Shown: one piece after another, positions 22,769 through 30,419 of the stretch
Layout: each line of letters opens with the position of its first letter
Numbering within the stretch: the stretch's first letter is position 1
NCBI GenBank assembly: GCA_964574775.1
Contig: CAZNOS010000003.1
Coordinates: 1 to 32,034, forward strand
Source: CABMGO01 sp964574775
GTDB lineage: Archaea > Nanobdellota > Nanobdellia > Pacearchaeales > GW2011-AR1
Direction of reading: 5' to 3'
DNA: 32,034 nt
Made by a program: the position numbers and the translations under genes
Notes under the pieces: model-generated
The model's input: only the letters and a program-made list of their open reading frames with translations
Database searches by the model: none
What the model was told of the DNA's origin: nothing

Positions 22769-23173
22769 TTATAGATAGTGGCCAAGTTCTAATTCGAAGA
22801 ATCTCCTTATGTCCTTACTGTTAGAGTTGTCGTCTCTCATTCTCTCATAGCTTCTTATTACATCTTGCTTGTAAGATTTGTCAAGCATTCTAAATGCATA
22901 GATTGCATTTACGGCCGCATCTTTCATTTGCTGTTGAGATTCTCTATCTGTACAACTCGCACAAGAATGATCTTGTGTAGTGATAGCTTCTTCGTATGAA
23001 TTCACCAGTGCTCTTTTAAAAGATCTCGCGGGGAGGTCTTTCGCTAAAGCTTCTAAAATGCGACTTCTTACTGGGAAAGGCATTGCCTCAGCAGTATTTA
23101 TCATCTGTCTATATGCCTTAGCAACATCTCTTGGAGATTGTCTAAAACTATTCTCATTTCTTTCTGTTTTCAT
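22769..23173 (-). CDS. hypothetical helical protein, first large gene of the leader-peptide operon, 134 aa
   Basis: No family is recognised. The protein is charged and helical by pattern (RDVAKAYRQMINTAEAM, RSRILEALAKDL, FKRALVNSYEEAI) with a CxxC in the middle (HSCASCTD) that may bind metal or form a disulfide. There is no membrane segment. Its ATG is two bases after the stop of a 17-codon ORF ending VMKGGLN, whose codons include the Shine-Dalgarno GGGGG. It is the first large gene of the operon and is divergent from the tandem Lrp-like regulator. Confidence 0.65.
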   Translation of the reverse strand: MKTERNENSFRQSPRDVAKAYRQMINTAEAMPFPVRSRILEALAKDLPARSFKRALVNSYEEAITTQDHSCASCTDRESQQQMKDAAVNAIYAFRMLDKSYKQDVIRSYERMRDDNSNSKDIRRFFELELGHYL

Positions 23174-23175
23174 TT

Positions 23176-23229
23176 TTAGTTTAATCCCCCTTTCATCACT
23201 TTCTTTTTAGTTTGTTTTTGTTGTATCAT
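23176..23229 (-). CDS. 17-residue leader ORF (MIQQKQTKKKVMKGGLN)
   Basis: This 18-codon frame lies just upstream of the 134-aa gene. Its end VMKGGLN matches VMKGGLK of the ORF at 22608, and its stop is two bases before the next ATG. The N-terminal half does not align with the 29-residue paralogues, so it may be a shortened relative or begin at a non-ATG codon further up. Confidence 0.45.
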   Translation of the reverse strand: MIQQKQTKKKVMKGGLN

Positions 23230-23344
23230 TTGTTTTTATTTTGTTTTACTTATTAGTAGTAACATAATAGAGTATATCAAAGTTTGGTTGTAATAGTTGC
23301 GAATAATGGGAATATTTATATACTAATTACTATTAAGTGTATAT

Positions 23345-24328
23345 ATGAGCGAAATTATAGATAAAAAGGATTTGAGGCTGATTTATCATTTGTCGGACAA
23401 TGCGAGGCAGAGTCAGACGCAACTTGCGAAGAAGGTGGGCCTAAGTAAAAATGCAATTAAATATCGTATAGAAAGATTAAAAAAAACTGGAGTGATAAAG
23501 AATTTTAGTGCGACTGTAAATCTTGGAAGCTTAGGACTTACGACGTACACCATGCTTTTGAGGTTTAATGAAGATATTTACAAGGATAAATCTATAATTA
23601 ATTTTTTTAAGGAGCACGGTTTTGTGGATTGGTCGGCTTCACTTTCTGGCCAGTGGGATTTGTTTGTGGAATTTGTCTCAAGAGATTATGTTCACTTTGA
23701 GAACACTATTAGTGAAATAATTTCCTTTTTTGGTGATAAATTAAATAGCTATAGGGTCTTTTTTTCTAGAGATACTCTTAGAGTAGAGCATTTGATTCAC
23801 GATTTGTATAGTAATTTAGAGTTGCCAAAGTTTGAGCATAAAATGAGAAATGTGAATATAGATAAAATAGATAAGACAGATAAACAAATTTTAAATTTAT
23901 TATGCGAAGATTCTTCTTTAAATTTTCATGAGATTGCTACAAAGCTAAAGTTGACGCTTGATATTGTTAGATATAGAATAAAAAATTTGGTAAATAACCA
24001 GACTGTCGTAAAATTTTTCCCAGAGATAATGTTAGATAAATTGGGATATACGGAGTATTTGTATATTATAAAATTAAACAACTCTTCTTCGGAAAATATT
24101 AAACTCTTAAAAAATAAAATACAGCATAATCACAATATCACTTATGCTTTTTTTGACATTGCCTCTTTGAGCTTGATTTTTGTTTGTGCATTCAAAAATG
24201 CGGAAGGAATTGACACTCTTTCGAGGGGACTTCGTGGAGAGTTTTCAAATATTATAGAGCATCAAGAGTATAATATAATAAAAGAACAAATTTCTTTCAA
24301 TTTGTTTCCGAAAGGATTAATTGATTAA
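23345..24328 (+). CDS. tandem Lrp/AsnC-like transcription regulator, 327 aa
   Basis: The protein holds two Lrp/AsnC-like units. The first helix-turn-helix is at about 8-55 (RQSQTQLAKKVGLSKNAIKY), followed by a RAM-like ligand-binding region; a second helix-turn-helix starts near 178 (NFHEIATKLKLTLDIVRYRI), again followed by a RAM-like half. Ordinary Lrp proteins of about 150 residues dimerise; this one would be a covalent dimer, a form known in archaea. A TATA box TTTATATA near 23312-23319 lies about 28 bp above the ATG. It is divergent from the leader-peptide operon, with a shared spacer of 115 bp, and may regulate it. The stop overlaps the stop of the convergent TctA-like gene. Confidence 0.85.
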   Translation: MSEIIDKKDLRLIYHLSDNARQSQTQLAKKVGLSKNAIKYRIERLKKTGVIKNFSATVNLGSLGLTTYTMLLRFNEDIYKDKSIINFFKEHGFVDWSASLSGQWDLFVEFVSRDYVHFENTISEIISFFGDKLNSYRVFFSRDTLRVEHLIHDLYSNLELPKFEHKMRNVNIDKIDKTDKQILNLLCEDSSLNFHEIATKLKLTLDIVRYRIKNLVNNQTVVKFFPEIMLDKLGYTEYLYIIKLNNSSSENIKLLKNKIQHNHNITYAFFDIASLSLIFVCAFKNAEGIDTLSRGLRGEFSNIIEHQEYNIIKEQISFNLFPKGLID

Positions 24329-25521
24329 AACGGTAAATAATACAAAATTGTCGGAATCAATAAACATCCCATTAAAATTCCCTTTCTGATTCCATAATAT
24401 TGACAGGTTAGTCCTAGTGTAGTTGAGATAATTAGAACGATTAAGCCAATTAATCCAGAAAGTATGAAAACGAGTATTGTTAGAAATACGATTACCGAAA
24501 TGGATGTGACTTTATAGTTTATTTTGTCTATGTGTTGAGATATTTTTTTAGATAAATATAGCGTTAGAAAAAAACTTATTATAGCGACGATTAAAATTAT
24601 TATTAGGATTAAGTAGATTTGGGGTTTGGTTATATCGATGATTTCGGATATTGTGGCCGCGGAACCAGTTCTAGATTTTTGTATTACAAATAAAACAGTA
24701 AAAGATAATCCCATTAAAATAGTATTAACAATTCCGTTCATAATTAAAAATTGTTTTCTATTTAGCTGCCCTAGTATTTTGGAGCTTATTATGGTGGCTT
24801 GAGAACCACCGAGTCCTGGAAGAAACGAGCAGAAAGGAGATATAATTAAAGAAACAAGGGCGGGTTTAGCTATTTCTTTTATTTCTGGAAAATATATTTT
24901 AGTCTCTTGTGGGGGTATTTTTGTTTTTTGGTTTACAGAGAATATAAGTCCCGATATGCCAAAAAGTCCAGTTAACATTGGAAGAAGTGGCTGATTTAGG
25001 TTTAGATTTAGTGATGCAATTCCGAAGAATCCAGACAAAATAAAGATGAGAATTGTCGTTGATAGTTGTTTTTCTCCTTTGATTAATATTATGGCTACCC
25101 AAATTAAAATCCAGGGCATCATCATTTCGAAGAAGGGATAGATTGTTTCTAGTGAAAACATTAAAATTGGCGTTGTAATAAAAACCAGAAGTGTTCCGAT
25201 TATGGCTCCAAGTGAAGAAAGAAAAATTGCGGTTTGAGCTTTTCCGTCTAGTAGAAGTTCGTGTGTTGGCATCATTGAAAGAGTGGTGTCTTCGTCTGGT
25301 GCGCCTAAAAAAGTAGTGGGTATAAAATCTAAAAATATAGTCGAGATTGACATGGAAACTATAAATATAACAAGCGTAATTGGGCTGGAAAATTCTAATA
25401 AAATTGGAAGAAAAGTGATTAAGACAGATGATATCAGATTTGTATGAATTCCTGGAATCAGGCCTGTGATGATTCCAAACATTATTCCTAGGATTATTGC
25501 AACTATTGTTTCTATTATCAT
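24325..25521 (-). CDS. TctA/DUF112-family integral membrane protein, 398 aa
   Basis: The protein is highly hydrophobic with about 10-11 membrane helices. GIITGLIPGIHTNLIS near the N-terminus and FLPGLGGSQATIIS in the middle are the twin Pro-Gly-bearing re-entrant motifs of the TctA (tripartite tricarboxylate transporter permease) family. Bacterial TctA works with TctB and a periplasmic TctC; neither is present here. Archaeal stand-alone members exist with unknown substrate. The gene follows a 93-aa membrane-anchored OB-fold gene with a 4-bp overlap, so the two are co-translated. The substrate cannot be told from sequence. Confidence 0.85.
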   Translation of the reverse strand: MIIETIVAIILGIMFGIITGLIPGIHTNLISSVLITFLPILLEFSSPITLVIFIVSMSISTIFLDFIPTTFLGAPDEDTTLSMMPTHELLLDGKAQTAIFLSSLGAIIGTLLVFITTPILMFSLETIYPFFEMMMPWILIWVAIILIKGEKQLSTTILIFILSGFFGIASLNLNLNQPLLPMLTGLFGISGLIFSVNQKTKIPPQETKIYFPEIKEIAKPALVSLIISPFCSFLPGLGGSQATIISSKILGQLNRKQFLIMNGIVNTILMGLSFTVLFVIQKSRTGSAATISEIIDITKPQIYLILIIILIVAIISFFLTLYLSKKISQHIDKINYKVTSISVIVFLTILVFILSGLIGLIVLIISTTLGLTCQYYGIRKGILMGCLLIPTILYYLPF

Positions 25522-25799
25522 TTTTTTATAATTTTGTTTACAAAAATTGTGGTTTGGTTTTTACTCGTTTGTTTTGATCCATAAATTTCTATAATTTCAT
25601 ATTTATTCAAATCTATTTTAGTGCGGTTGTAGAATATTATTATTTCGGGGTGGTTTTCGAGCTTAATATTTATTCTGTCTCCGTTTGCGTTTAGTGATGA
25701 TATTTTTCCGGTTAGGGTGGGCTTTTGAAAAATTACAAGAATAAATAATAACAAAATTCCCATAATGGATAAAATTAGAAACAAGCGTTCTTTTTTCAT
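25518..25799 (-). CDS. membrane-anchored OB-fold protein, 93 aa
   Basis: An N-terminal hydrophobic helix (about residues 5-24, LFLILSIMGILLLFILVIF) is followed by a compact beta-rich domain (TGKISSLNANGDRINIKL ... YEIIEIYGSKQTSKNQTTIF) with the strand layout of an OB-fold. The domain would sit outside the membrane. It overlaps the start of the TctA-like gene by four bases (ATGA), suggesting a small accessory subunit of that transporter. OB-fold assignment is from pattern; ligand may be nucleic acid or another polyanion, or a protein. Confidence 0.7.
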   Translation of the reverse strand: MKKERLFLILSIMGILLLFILVIFQKPTLTGKISSLNANGDRINIKLENHPEIIIFYNRTKIDLNKYEIIEIYGSKQTSKNQTTIFVNKIIKK

Positions 25800-25879
25800 T
25801 AGAATATCTATTAAAAGATTATTTTTAAGGATTTTGGGACATAGGAAAACTTAAAAGATGTAAAAATTACTATATATCT

Positions 25880-26518
25880 ATGGGAAAGAGGGATAGAGTA
25901 CTAGAGCATTTAAGGCGGTTCTACTTTGTCGTTTTTATTCTAATTTTGATTAGTTTGGTGGTGGCGGCTACTTATTCCGTAATTGTAGAGAATTATATTG
26001 TGCTTTTCGTTTCGGTATTAGTTATGATAATTATTTTGGTTCCATATTTTTTTAGATGGAAGTATGGATTGTCTATACCATTAGAAATAGAGATAGTTGT
26101 GGTAGCGTTTGTTTATGCATCTCTTTTTTTAGGAGAGGCACTATCTTTTTACAGCCTGTTTTGGTGGTGGGACATTTTATTACATGGTTTCTCGGCTCTG
26201 ATATTCGGGTTTATTGGTTTTATTATTTTATATTATTTATATGCTCATCATAGAATAAAGAGTAGGACATATATGTTGGCTCTTTTTTCTTTCTCTTTTG
26301 CTATTGCTATAGGAGTTGTTTGGGAGATATTTGAATTTTTTATGGACACGTCTTTCGGTTTAAATATGCAGAAGAGTGGACTGGTGGACACCATGAGTGA
26401 TTTAATCATAGATTCGGTAGGGGCGATTGTAGCTTCTGGTGTGGGGTATTTTTATTTAAGAGTTAAGCACACATTAGTATTCAAGGATGTTGCTATGAAA
26501 ATTAAGAATTATTTTTAG
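25880..26518 (+). CDS. YjdF/DUF2238-like membrane protein, 212 aa
   Basis: Six membrane helices are visible by hydrophobicity. Conserved-looking polar motifs WWWDILLHGFSAL, WEIFEFFMD and GLVDTMSDLIIDSVGA match the DUF2238 (YjdF) family of bacterial and archaeal membrane proteins of unknown function. The Asp, His and Glu residues within helices suggest a metal or substrate site. The ATG is placed below an AT-rich promoter at about 25845-25855 and no Shine-Dalgarno is seen. A degenerate relative fused to a DNA-binding-type domain follows 65 bp downstream, so the pair probably arose by duplication. Confidence 0.8.
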   Translation: MGKRDRVLEHLRRFYFVVFILILISLVVAATYSVIVENYIVLFVSVLVMIIILVPYFFRWKYGLSIPLEIEIVVVAFVYASLFLGEALSFYSLFWWWDILLHGFSALIFGFIGFIILYYLYAHHRIKSRTYMLALFSFSFAIAIGVVWEIFEFFMDTSFGLNMQKSGLVDTMSDLIIDSVGAIVASGVGYFYLRVKHTLVFKDVAMKIKNYF

Positions 26519-26583
26519 TTTATTCTTGGGAATATATATTTGATCCTCATAATCCATTTAAATACCATTTATTTAATTTTTTA

Positions 26584-27669
26584 ATGGCTAAGATGTTTAA
26601 GACCGCAGTCTTGTCTATTTCTAGAGTCGTATTTATTGCATTTCTCTTTTACTTGATTTATGAACAATTATGGCACATGCTTTTTGCAAACATATTAGTC
26701 TTCTTTTTACTCTTTTTACCATTTGTGATTAAAAAAGATCATTTTAAAATTCCTTTTGAAGCAGAGATTTTGTTTTTATTGTTTTTATTGTTTGCTTCTT
26801 TATTGGGACAGATTTTTCCTCTAGTGGCACAGTTTTTATTCGGATTAACCCTTGGGTCTATGGGGTTTGTTTTGATGCTTTTATTTTTTAGGAATAAGGA
26901 TTCTAAAACATCTTTTAGGTTGGTTATTTTTCTTTCTTTTTGTATTTCTCTCGCGCTTGCATCTTGTGCAGAAATATTAAAGTTTTTTCTTAAGTTTTTT
27001 CTAGGATATCAGTTTGGTGTAGGAGAATATTCATTTGCTATTTCGAATCTTGTTTTTGTTATAGTGGGTTCTATTATTTCTAATGTTTGTGGATACATTT
27101 ATTTTGTCAAATTAAAGAAAAATATTTTTAAGGGATTAGTGAGGGAGTTTAAATCAAAAAATCCTGGTTATTTCATTAGTAGGGAGAAGTTTATAGAGGA
27201 TGTTAAAAAAACAATTTCCCAGGGAGAGGGTGAGAGTGTTGAATTTAAATCTAGTTTAAGAATTAATCTGCATACTTCACAATCAGATTTTAGGGTTGAA
27301 AATGCCGTAATGAAGTCGATAGTTTCTTTTTTAAATAGCAGTGGAGGATGTGTGTTTGTTGGCGTATCAGATAGGTCTGAAATTATTGGTGTCGAGATCG
27401 ATGGTTTTGAGAGTTTAGATTTGTTTAATAGACACCTGACAAATTTAATTAAAGAAAATATTGGTGCTGAATTTCTTCCGTATATAACTTTTGATTTCTT
27501 CAAGTTTGATAATAATACGGTATTGAGAATTAATTGTAGTAAAAGTTTAAAGCCGGTTTTTTTGAAGACAGAGGGCAAGGAAGATTTTTACATCAGAATA
27601 GGGGCGTCGTCAATTCTTTTAATGGGAAATAAAATGATTGATTATATCAAAAATAAGTTTGGGATGTAA
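26584..27669 (+). CDS. degenerate YjdF-like membrane domain fused to a Schlafen-type AlbA_2 domain, 361 aa
   Basis: Residues 1-180 form about six membrane helices that align with the preceding protein (IPFEAEILFLLFLLFASLLG against IPLEIEIVVVAFVYASLFLG), but the polar motifs are lost: WEIFE reads CAEILK and DTMSDLI reads FAISNLV. Residues about 196-361 are an AlbA_2/Schlafen AAA_4 domain with GEGESVEFKSSL, a helix AVMKSIVSFLNSSGGCVFVGVSD, and YIRIGASS near the end. Such domains occur in transcription regulators, nucleases and defence proteins and usually bind nucleic acid or nucleotides. A TATA box ATTTAAATA near 26556-26564 gives leaderless expression. A membrane-tethered sensor or effector is one reading. 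Confidence 0.8.
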   Translation: MAKMFKTAVLSISRVVFIAFLFYLIYEQLWHMLFANILVFFLLFLPFVIKKDHFKIPFEAEILFLLFLLFASLLGQIFPLVAQFLFGLTLGSMGFVLMLLFFRNKDSKTSFRLVIFLSFCISLALASCAEILKFFLKFFLGYQFGVGEYSFAISNLVFVIVGSIISNVCGYIYFVKLKKNIFKGLVREFKSKNPGYFISREKFIEDVKKTISQGEGESVEFKSSLRINLHTSQSDFRVENAVMKSIVSFLNSSGGCVFVGVSDRSEIIGVEIDGFESLDLFNRHLTNLIKENIGAEFLPYITFDFFKFDNNTVLRINCSKSLKPVFLKTEGKEDFYIRIGASSILLMGNKMIDYIKNKFGM

Positions 27670-27675
27670 TGTAAT

Positions 27676-28593
27676 TTATTCTGTTTGAAACTCGATAGTA
27701 TCTTTATCTTTTAAGGCATGATCTAGTCCAATCATTTGTCCTGGAAATTTAGAGGATGGTCCCCAAATTTTTGTTTTTTTAATTTTTTTAGACATACCCT
27801 TTATTATTTTTTCGGCCACATCTTTCGCTCGTGAGTCTTTTTCTAAAATCATAGGGATTCCAGTTGACTGTTTCTTTGGCTCTTTAGTGTAGACTCTTAT
27901 AATTGGGAATGTTTCGAATATTTTTTTCTTCAAATGCTCAAGTTCTGTTTTTTCGTGCGATAGATTTGAGAATATGACCCAATCTATATTTCTGTATTTA
28001 GATTTTAGCGTAGCTTCTAATCTTCTTTTTTCAGCTTCGTTTAATAAGTCTGTTTTTGTGTAGATATATATTTTTTTCCCTATAGCTCTTTGAAAAAATT
28101 GTTTTGATTCTTCTATTTGCTGAAGATTGTCGATCGTAATCAATATTGTGTCGGCGGTATTTATTATACTCTTATCTTCGTTTGGAAATGGAGGCATGTC
28201 TATTATTTGTATTTGCACATCTTCGTGTTGCATCATTCCAGGAGTGGCAGCATATGTCGAAAATGGAACATCAGATATGTTGGATTTTTGATTTGTTAGA
28301 ACTTTAAATAAAAATGATTTTCCAGTGTTTGGAAACCCTACAATAGCAGCCTGCATTGCTTCTTTTTTTATGGTTACTTTTCCACCGCCACCAGATTTTT
28401 TCCCCTTAGTCTCCATCTTCTCTTTAAGTTTTTTGTATCGGGCTCTTAGTTGAGATCTTAAAGACTCTGCACCCTTGTGTCCCGGCATGGTGCTCATCAT
28501 TTCTTCTAGAGCAGAGAGTTTTTCTTCGTCTGACGTGGCTCGGTCAAATCTAATTTCTGCGTGTGCAAATTCTGGAGATGCGTTTACTGGCAT
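27676..28593 (-). CDS. DRG/Obg-family GTPase with TGS domain, 305 aa
   Basis: P-loop GFPNTGKS at 86-93, switch II DMPP at 132-135 (usually DxPG), TKTD at 179-182 as the base-specificity motif, and a C-terminal TGS domain (about 235-305, ending KDKDTIEFQTE) define the DRG branch of Obg GTPases, which act with ribosomes. The N-terminal helical region and basic, Gly-rich linker (KGKKSGGGGKVTIKKE) agree with DRG proteins. At 305 residues it is shorter than typical DRG (about 365) and lacks much of the S5D2L insert. The Gly of DxPG is Pro, a change that may alter GTP hydrolysis. The gene is divergent from dph6. Confidence 0.85.
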   Translation of the reverse strand: MPVNASPEFAHAEIRFDRATSDEEKLSALEEMMSTMPGHKGAESLRSQLRARYKKLKEKMETKGKKSGGGGKVTIKKEAMQAAIVGFPNTGKSFLFKVLTNQKSNISDVPFSTYAATPGMMQHEDVQIQIIDMPPFPNEDKSIINTADTILITIDNLQQIEESKQFFQRAIGKKIYIYTKTDLLNEAEKRRLEATLKSKYRNIDWVIFSNLSHEKTELEHLKKKIFETFPIIRVYTKEPKKQSTGIPMILEKDSRAKDVAEKIIKGMSKKIKKTKIWGPSSKFPGQMIGLDHALKDKDTIEFQTE

Positions 28594-28612
28594 GATATTA
28601 GTAAGAAGATGG

Positions 28613-28624
28613 TATTTTTAAAGT
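28613..28624. promoter_or_regulatory. shared bidirectional TATA element between DRG and dph6
   Basis: TATTTTTAAAGT is near-symmetrical and is the only TATA-like element in the 50-bp spacer. It is centred about 26 bp from each ATG (28644 on plus, 28593 on minus), so both leaderless transcripts could be driven from the same site. Confidence 0.45.
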
Positions 28625-28643
28625 TGATTTTGTTTATCTAATC

Positions 28644-29306
28644 ATGAAGGTTGGCGTTTTGTTCTCAGGAGGGAAGGATTCTGCTTATGCAGCTTGGCTT
28701 GCAAGGAAGGAGGGGCATGAATTGGTTTGTTTAATTTCTGTCTTTAGTGAAAATAAAGATAGTTATATGTTTCATACTCCGGCGATTAAGCTGACAAAAA
28801 AACAGGCAGAGTGTGCTGGGTTGCCGTTAATAGTTAAGAAAACGGATGGAAAAAAAGAGATAGAGTTGGGCGATTTAAAGGATGTCATAAAGTCTGCGAT
28901 TAAAAAATATAAAATTGAGGGAATTATAACTGGGGCGCTGGCTAGTGTTTATCAGGCATCAAGAATACAAAAAATTTGTGATGAGTTAAAAATAAAATGT
29001 ATTAATCCTATTTGGGGAAAAAATCAGTTAGATTATTTGAGCGAGTTATTAGATAATAAGTTTGAAATTATTATTAGTGCAGTTGCAGCGTATCCGTTAG
29101 ATAAAAGTTGGGTTGGTAGAAAAATTGATAAAAAGTTTATTGAAGAAACGGCCGAATTACAAAAAAAATATGGAATAAATCCGGCTGGAGAGGGTGGAGA
29201 ATTTGAGAGTTTGGTTTTGAATTGCCCGCTTTTTAAAGTAAAACTCGATGTTAAATTAAAAAAAGTAGTTGGAGATGGGAACGCATGGAGGGGAGAGTTC
29301 AGCTGA
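28644..29306 (+). CDS. dph6: diphthine--ammonia ligase family protein (Dph6-like)
   Basis: N-type ATP pyrophosphatase with P-loop SGGKDS at 8-13 and the family signature GEGGEFES at 182-189. The family catalyses the last step of diphthamide synthesis on translation elongation factor 2, converting diphthine to the amide with ATP and ammonia. The length of 220 residues is normal for archaeal members. The start lies in a leaderless position below the shared TATA element. Its stop overlaps the start of the next gene (TGATG), a methyltransferase; the coupling suggests a common tie to translation. Confidence 0.9.
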   Translation: MKVGVLFSGGKDSAYAAWLARKEGHELVCLISVFSENKDSYMFHTPAIKLTKKQAECAGLPLIVKKTDGKKEIELGDLKDVIKSAIKKYKIEGIITGALASVYQASRIQKICDELKIKCINPIWGKNQLDYLSELLDNKFEIIISAVAAYPLDKSWVGRKIDKKFIEETAELQKKYGINPAGEGGEFESLVLNCPLFKVKLDVKLKKVVGDGNAWRGEFS

Positions 29307-30067
29307 TGAATAGTTTGATTAATAAGACAAAAGAGAAGCGTGAATTCTCGGGACTTCCAGATAGTTTGGTTGAAAAAGTTTTGGGGTTTAAACAAATAAA
29401 GAATAAATCTGACGACGAAAAAATTAAGCTTACTCGTGCATTTTTAAGAAAGTATTTCGGCGTATTCATGACCAATAAGGTTTTGAGGTTAAATGATGAA
29501 AGTGTTTTGGGTAGTCATATTTCATCTAAAAAAAGAAATTATGTGGAATTATATGAAAAAATATTCGGGCATGAAAAATTCTTTAAAAGCGTAATTGATT
29601 TGGGGTGTGGAGTGAATGGGTTTTCTTACAAGTATTTACGTGAGTTTATCGGAGATGCTAGCTATGTGGGGATTGAGGCAACTAAGCAACTAGTCGATAA
29701 ATTAAATGTTTATTTTAGAGAGAGTGGATTTGTGTCAGCTAGTTCGATTTGGGCGGACTTGTTTGATTTGGATTTTTTAAGTGATGTTATTGGGAAGAGT
29801 GAGGATCCAAAAATAATATTTGCGTTTCAAGTGTTGGATGCATTAGAGAGTATAGAGGGGGATTTTTCTAAGAAGTTGTTGCTTAAAATCAGAGAGCCTA
29901 TGGGGCAAAACGATAGGATTGTGTTGAGTTTTTCTATGAAGAGCATATCTGGAAGGACGCAGTTTAAATCTGGAAGAGAGTGGGTTATTCAATTTTTAAG
30001 GGATAATTTTACTATAGTAGACGATTTCTATATGTTCGATGAAAGATTTCTAATTATAAAAAAGTAA
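29306..30067 (+). CDS. ArmA/Rmt (FmrO)-like rRNA methyltransferase homologue, 253 aa
   Basis: The SAM motif is DLGCGVNG (98-105). Outside it the protein follows the ArmA/RmtB plan: an N-terminal helical region with LVEKVLGFKQ and FLRKYFGVFM, then HISSKKRNYVELYEKIFG, and a late SFSMKSISGR segment corresponding to SFPIKSLSG of ArmA. Those enzymes methylate N7 of G1405 in bacterial 16S rRNA and give aminoglycoside resistance. In an archaeon the target is likely an rRNA base, but which one is unknown. The start at 29306 is chosen because TGATG overlaps the dph6 stop and GGAGGGGAG lies 11 bp upstream; the ATG at 29285 would add seven residues. The last catalytic details cannot be confirmed without alignment. 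Confidence 0.75.
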   Translation: MNSLINKTKEKREFSGLPDSLVEKVLGFKQIKNKSDDEKIKLTRAFLRKYFGVFMTNKVLRLNDESVLGSHISSKKRNYVELYEKIFGHEKFFKSVIDLGCGVNGFSYKYLREFIGDASYVGIEATKQLVDKLNVYFRESGFVSASSIWADLFDLDFLSDVIGKSEDPKIIFAFQVLDALESIEGDFSKKLLLKIREPMGQNDRIVLSFSMKSISGRTQFKSGREWVIQFLRDNFTIVDDFYMFDERFLIIKK

Positions 30068-30111
30068 GCTCGCGGCCTAACTAAAAAAAATAAAAAATAA
30101 ATTTTTGTTAT

Positions 30112-30297
30112 TTATTTGAATGCTTTTATCAAAGCCCAGATACCACAAAGACCGACAACAACATATACTACTGTTGCCAACCATGGTGCCCAGCTTCCGA
30201 TTAAAACTTCGACTGCATTAAATCCCATTACAGTAAGCAACCAATTAATAGCGCCTATTGCAGCAAGAACTAATGCTGTTTTTTCGTACCAGCTCAT
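30112..30297 (-). CDS. DUF378 (YuzA-like) small membrane protein, 61 aa
   Basis: Two membrane helices with the DUF378 signature AIGAINWLLTVMG in the first and VVYVVVGLCGIWALI in the second. The length is typical. The family is widespread in bacteria and archaea with no known function. A very strong Shine-Dalgarno (AGGAGGAAAAAT) precedes the ATG, unlike the housekeeping genes nearby. It is convergent with the methyltransferase gene. Confidence 0.9.
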   Translation of the reverse strand: MSWYEKTALVLAAIGAINWLLTVMGFNAVEVLIGSWAPWLATVVYVVVGLCGIWALIKAFK

Positions 30298-30419
30298 ATT
30301 TTTCCTCCTTAAAATTTATAATGGAAACGTATTTAAGTACCTTTCGTCTAATTGATAAATATGACACATTCAAATATACACTATTGCGAACCTATTTGTT
30401 GTTATAATTTAAATTGGAG

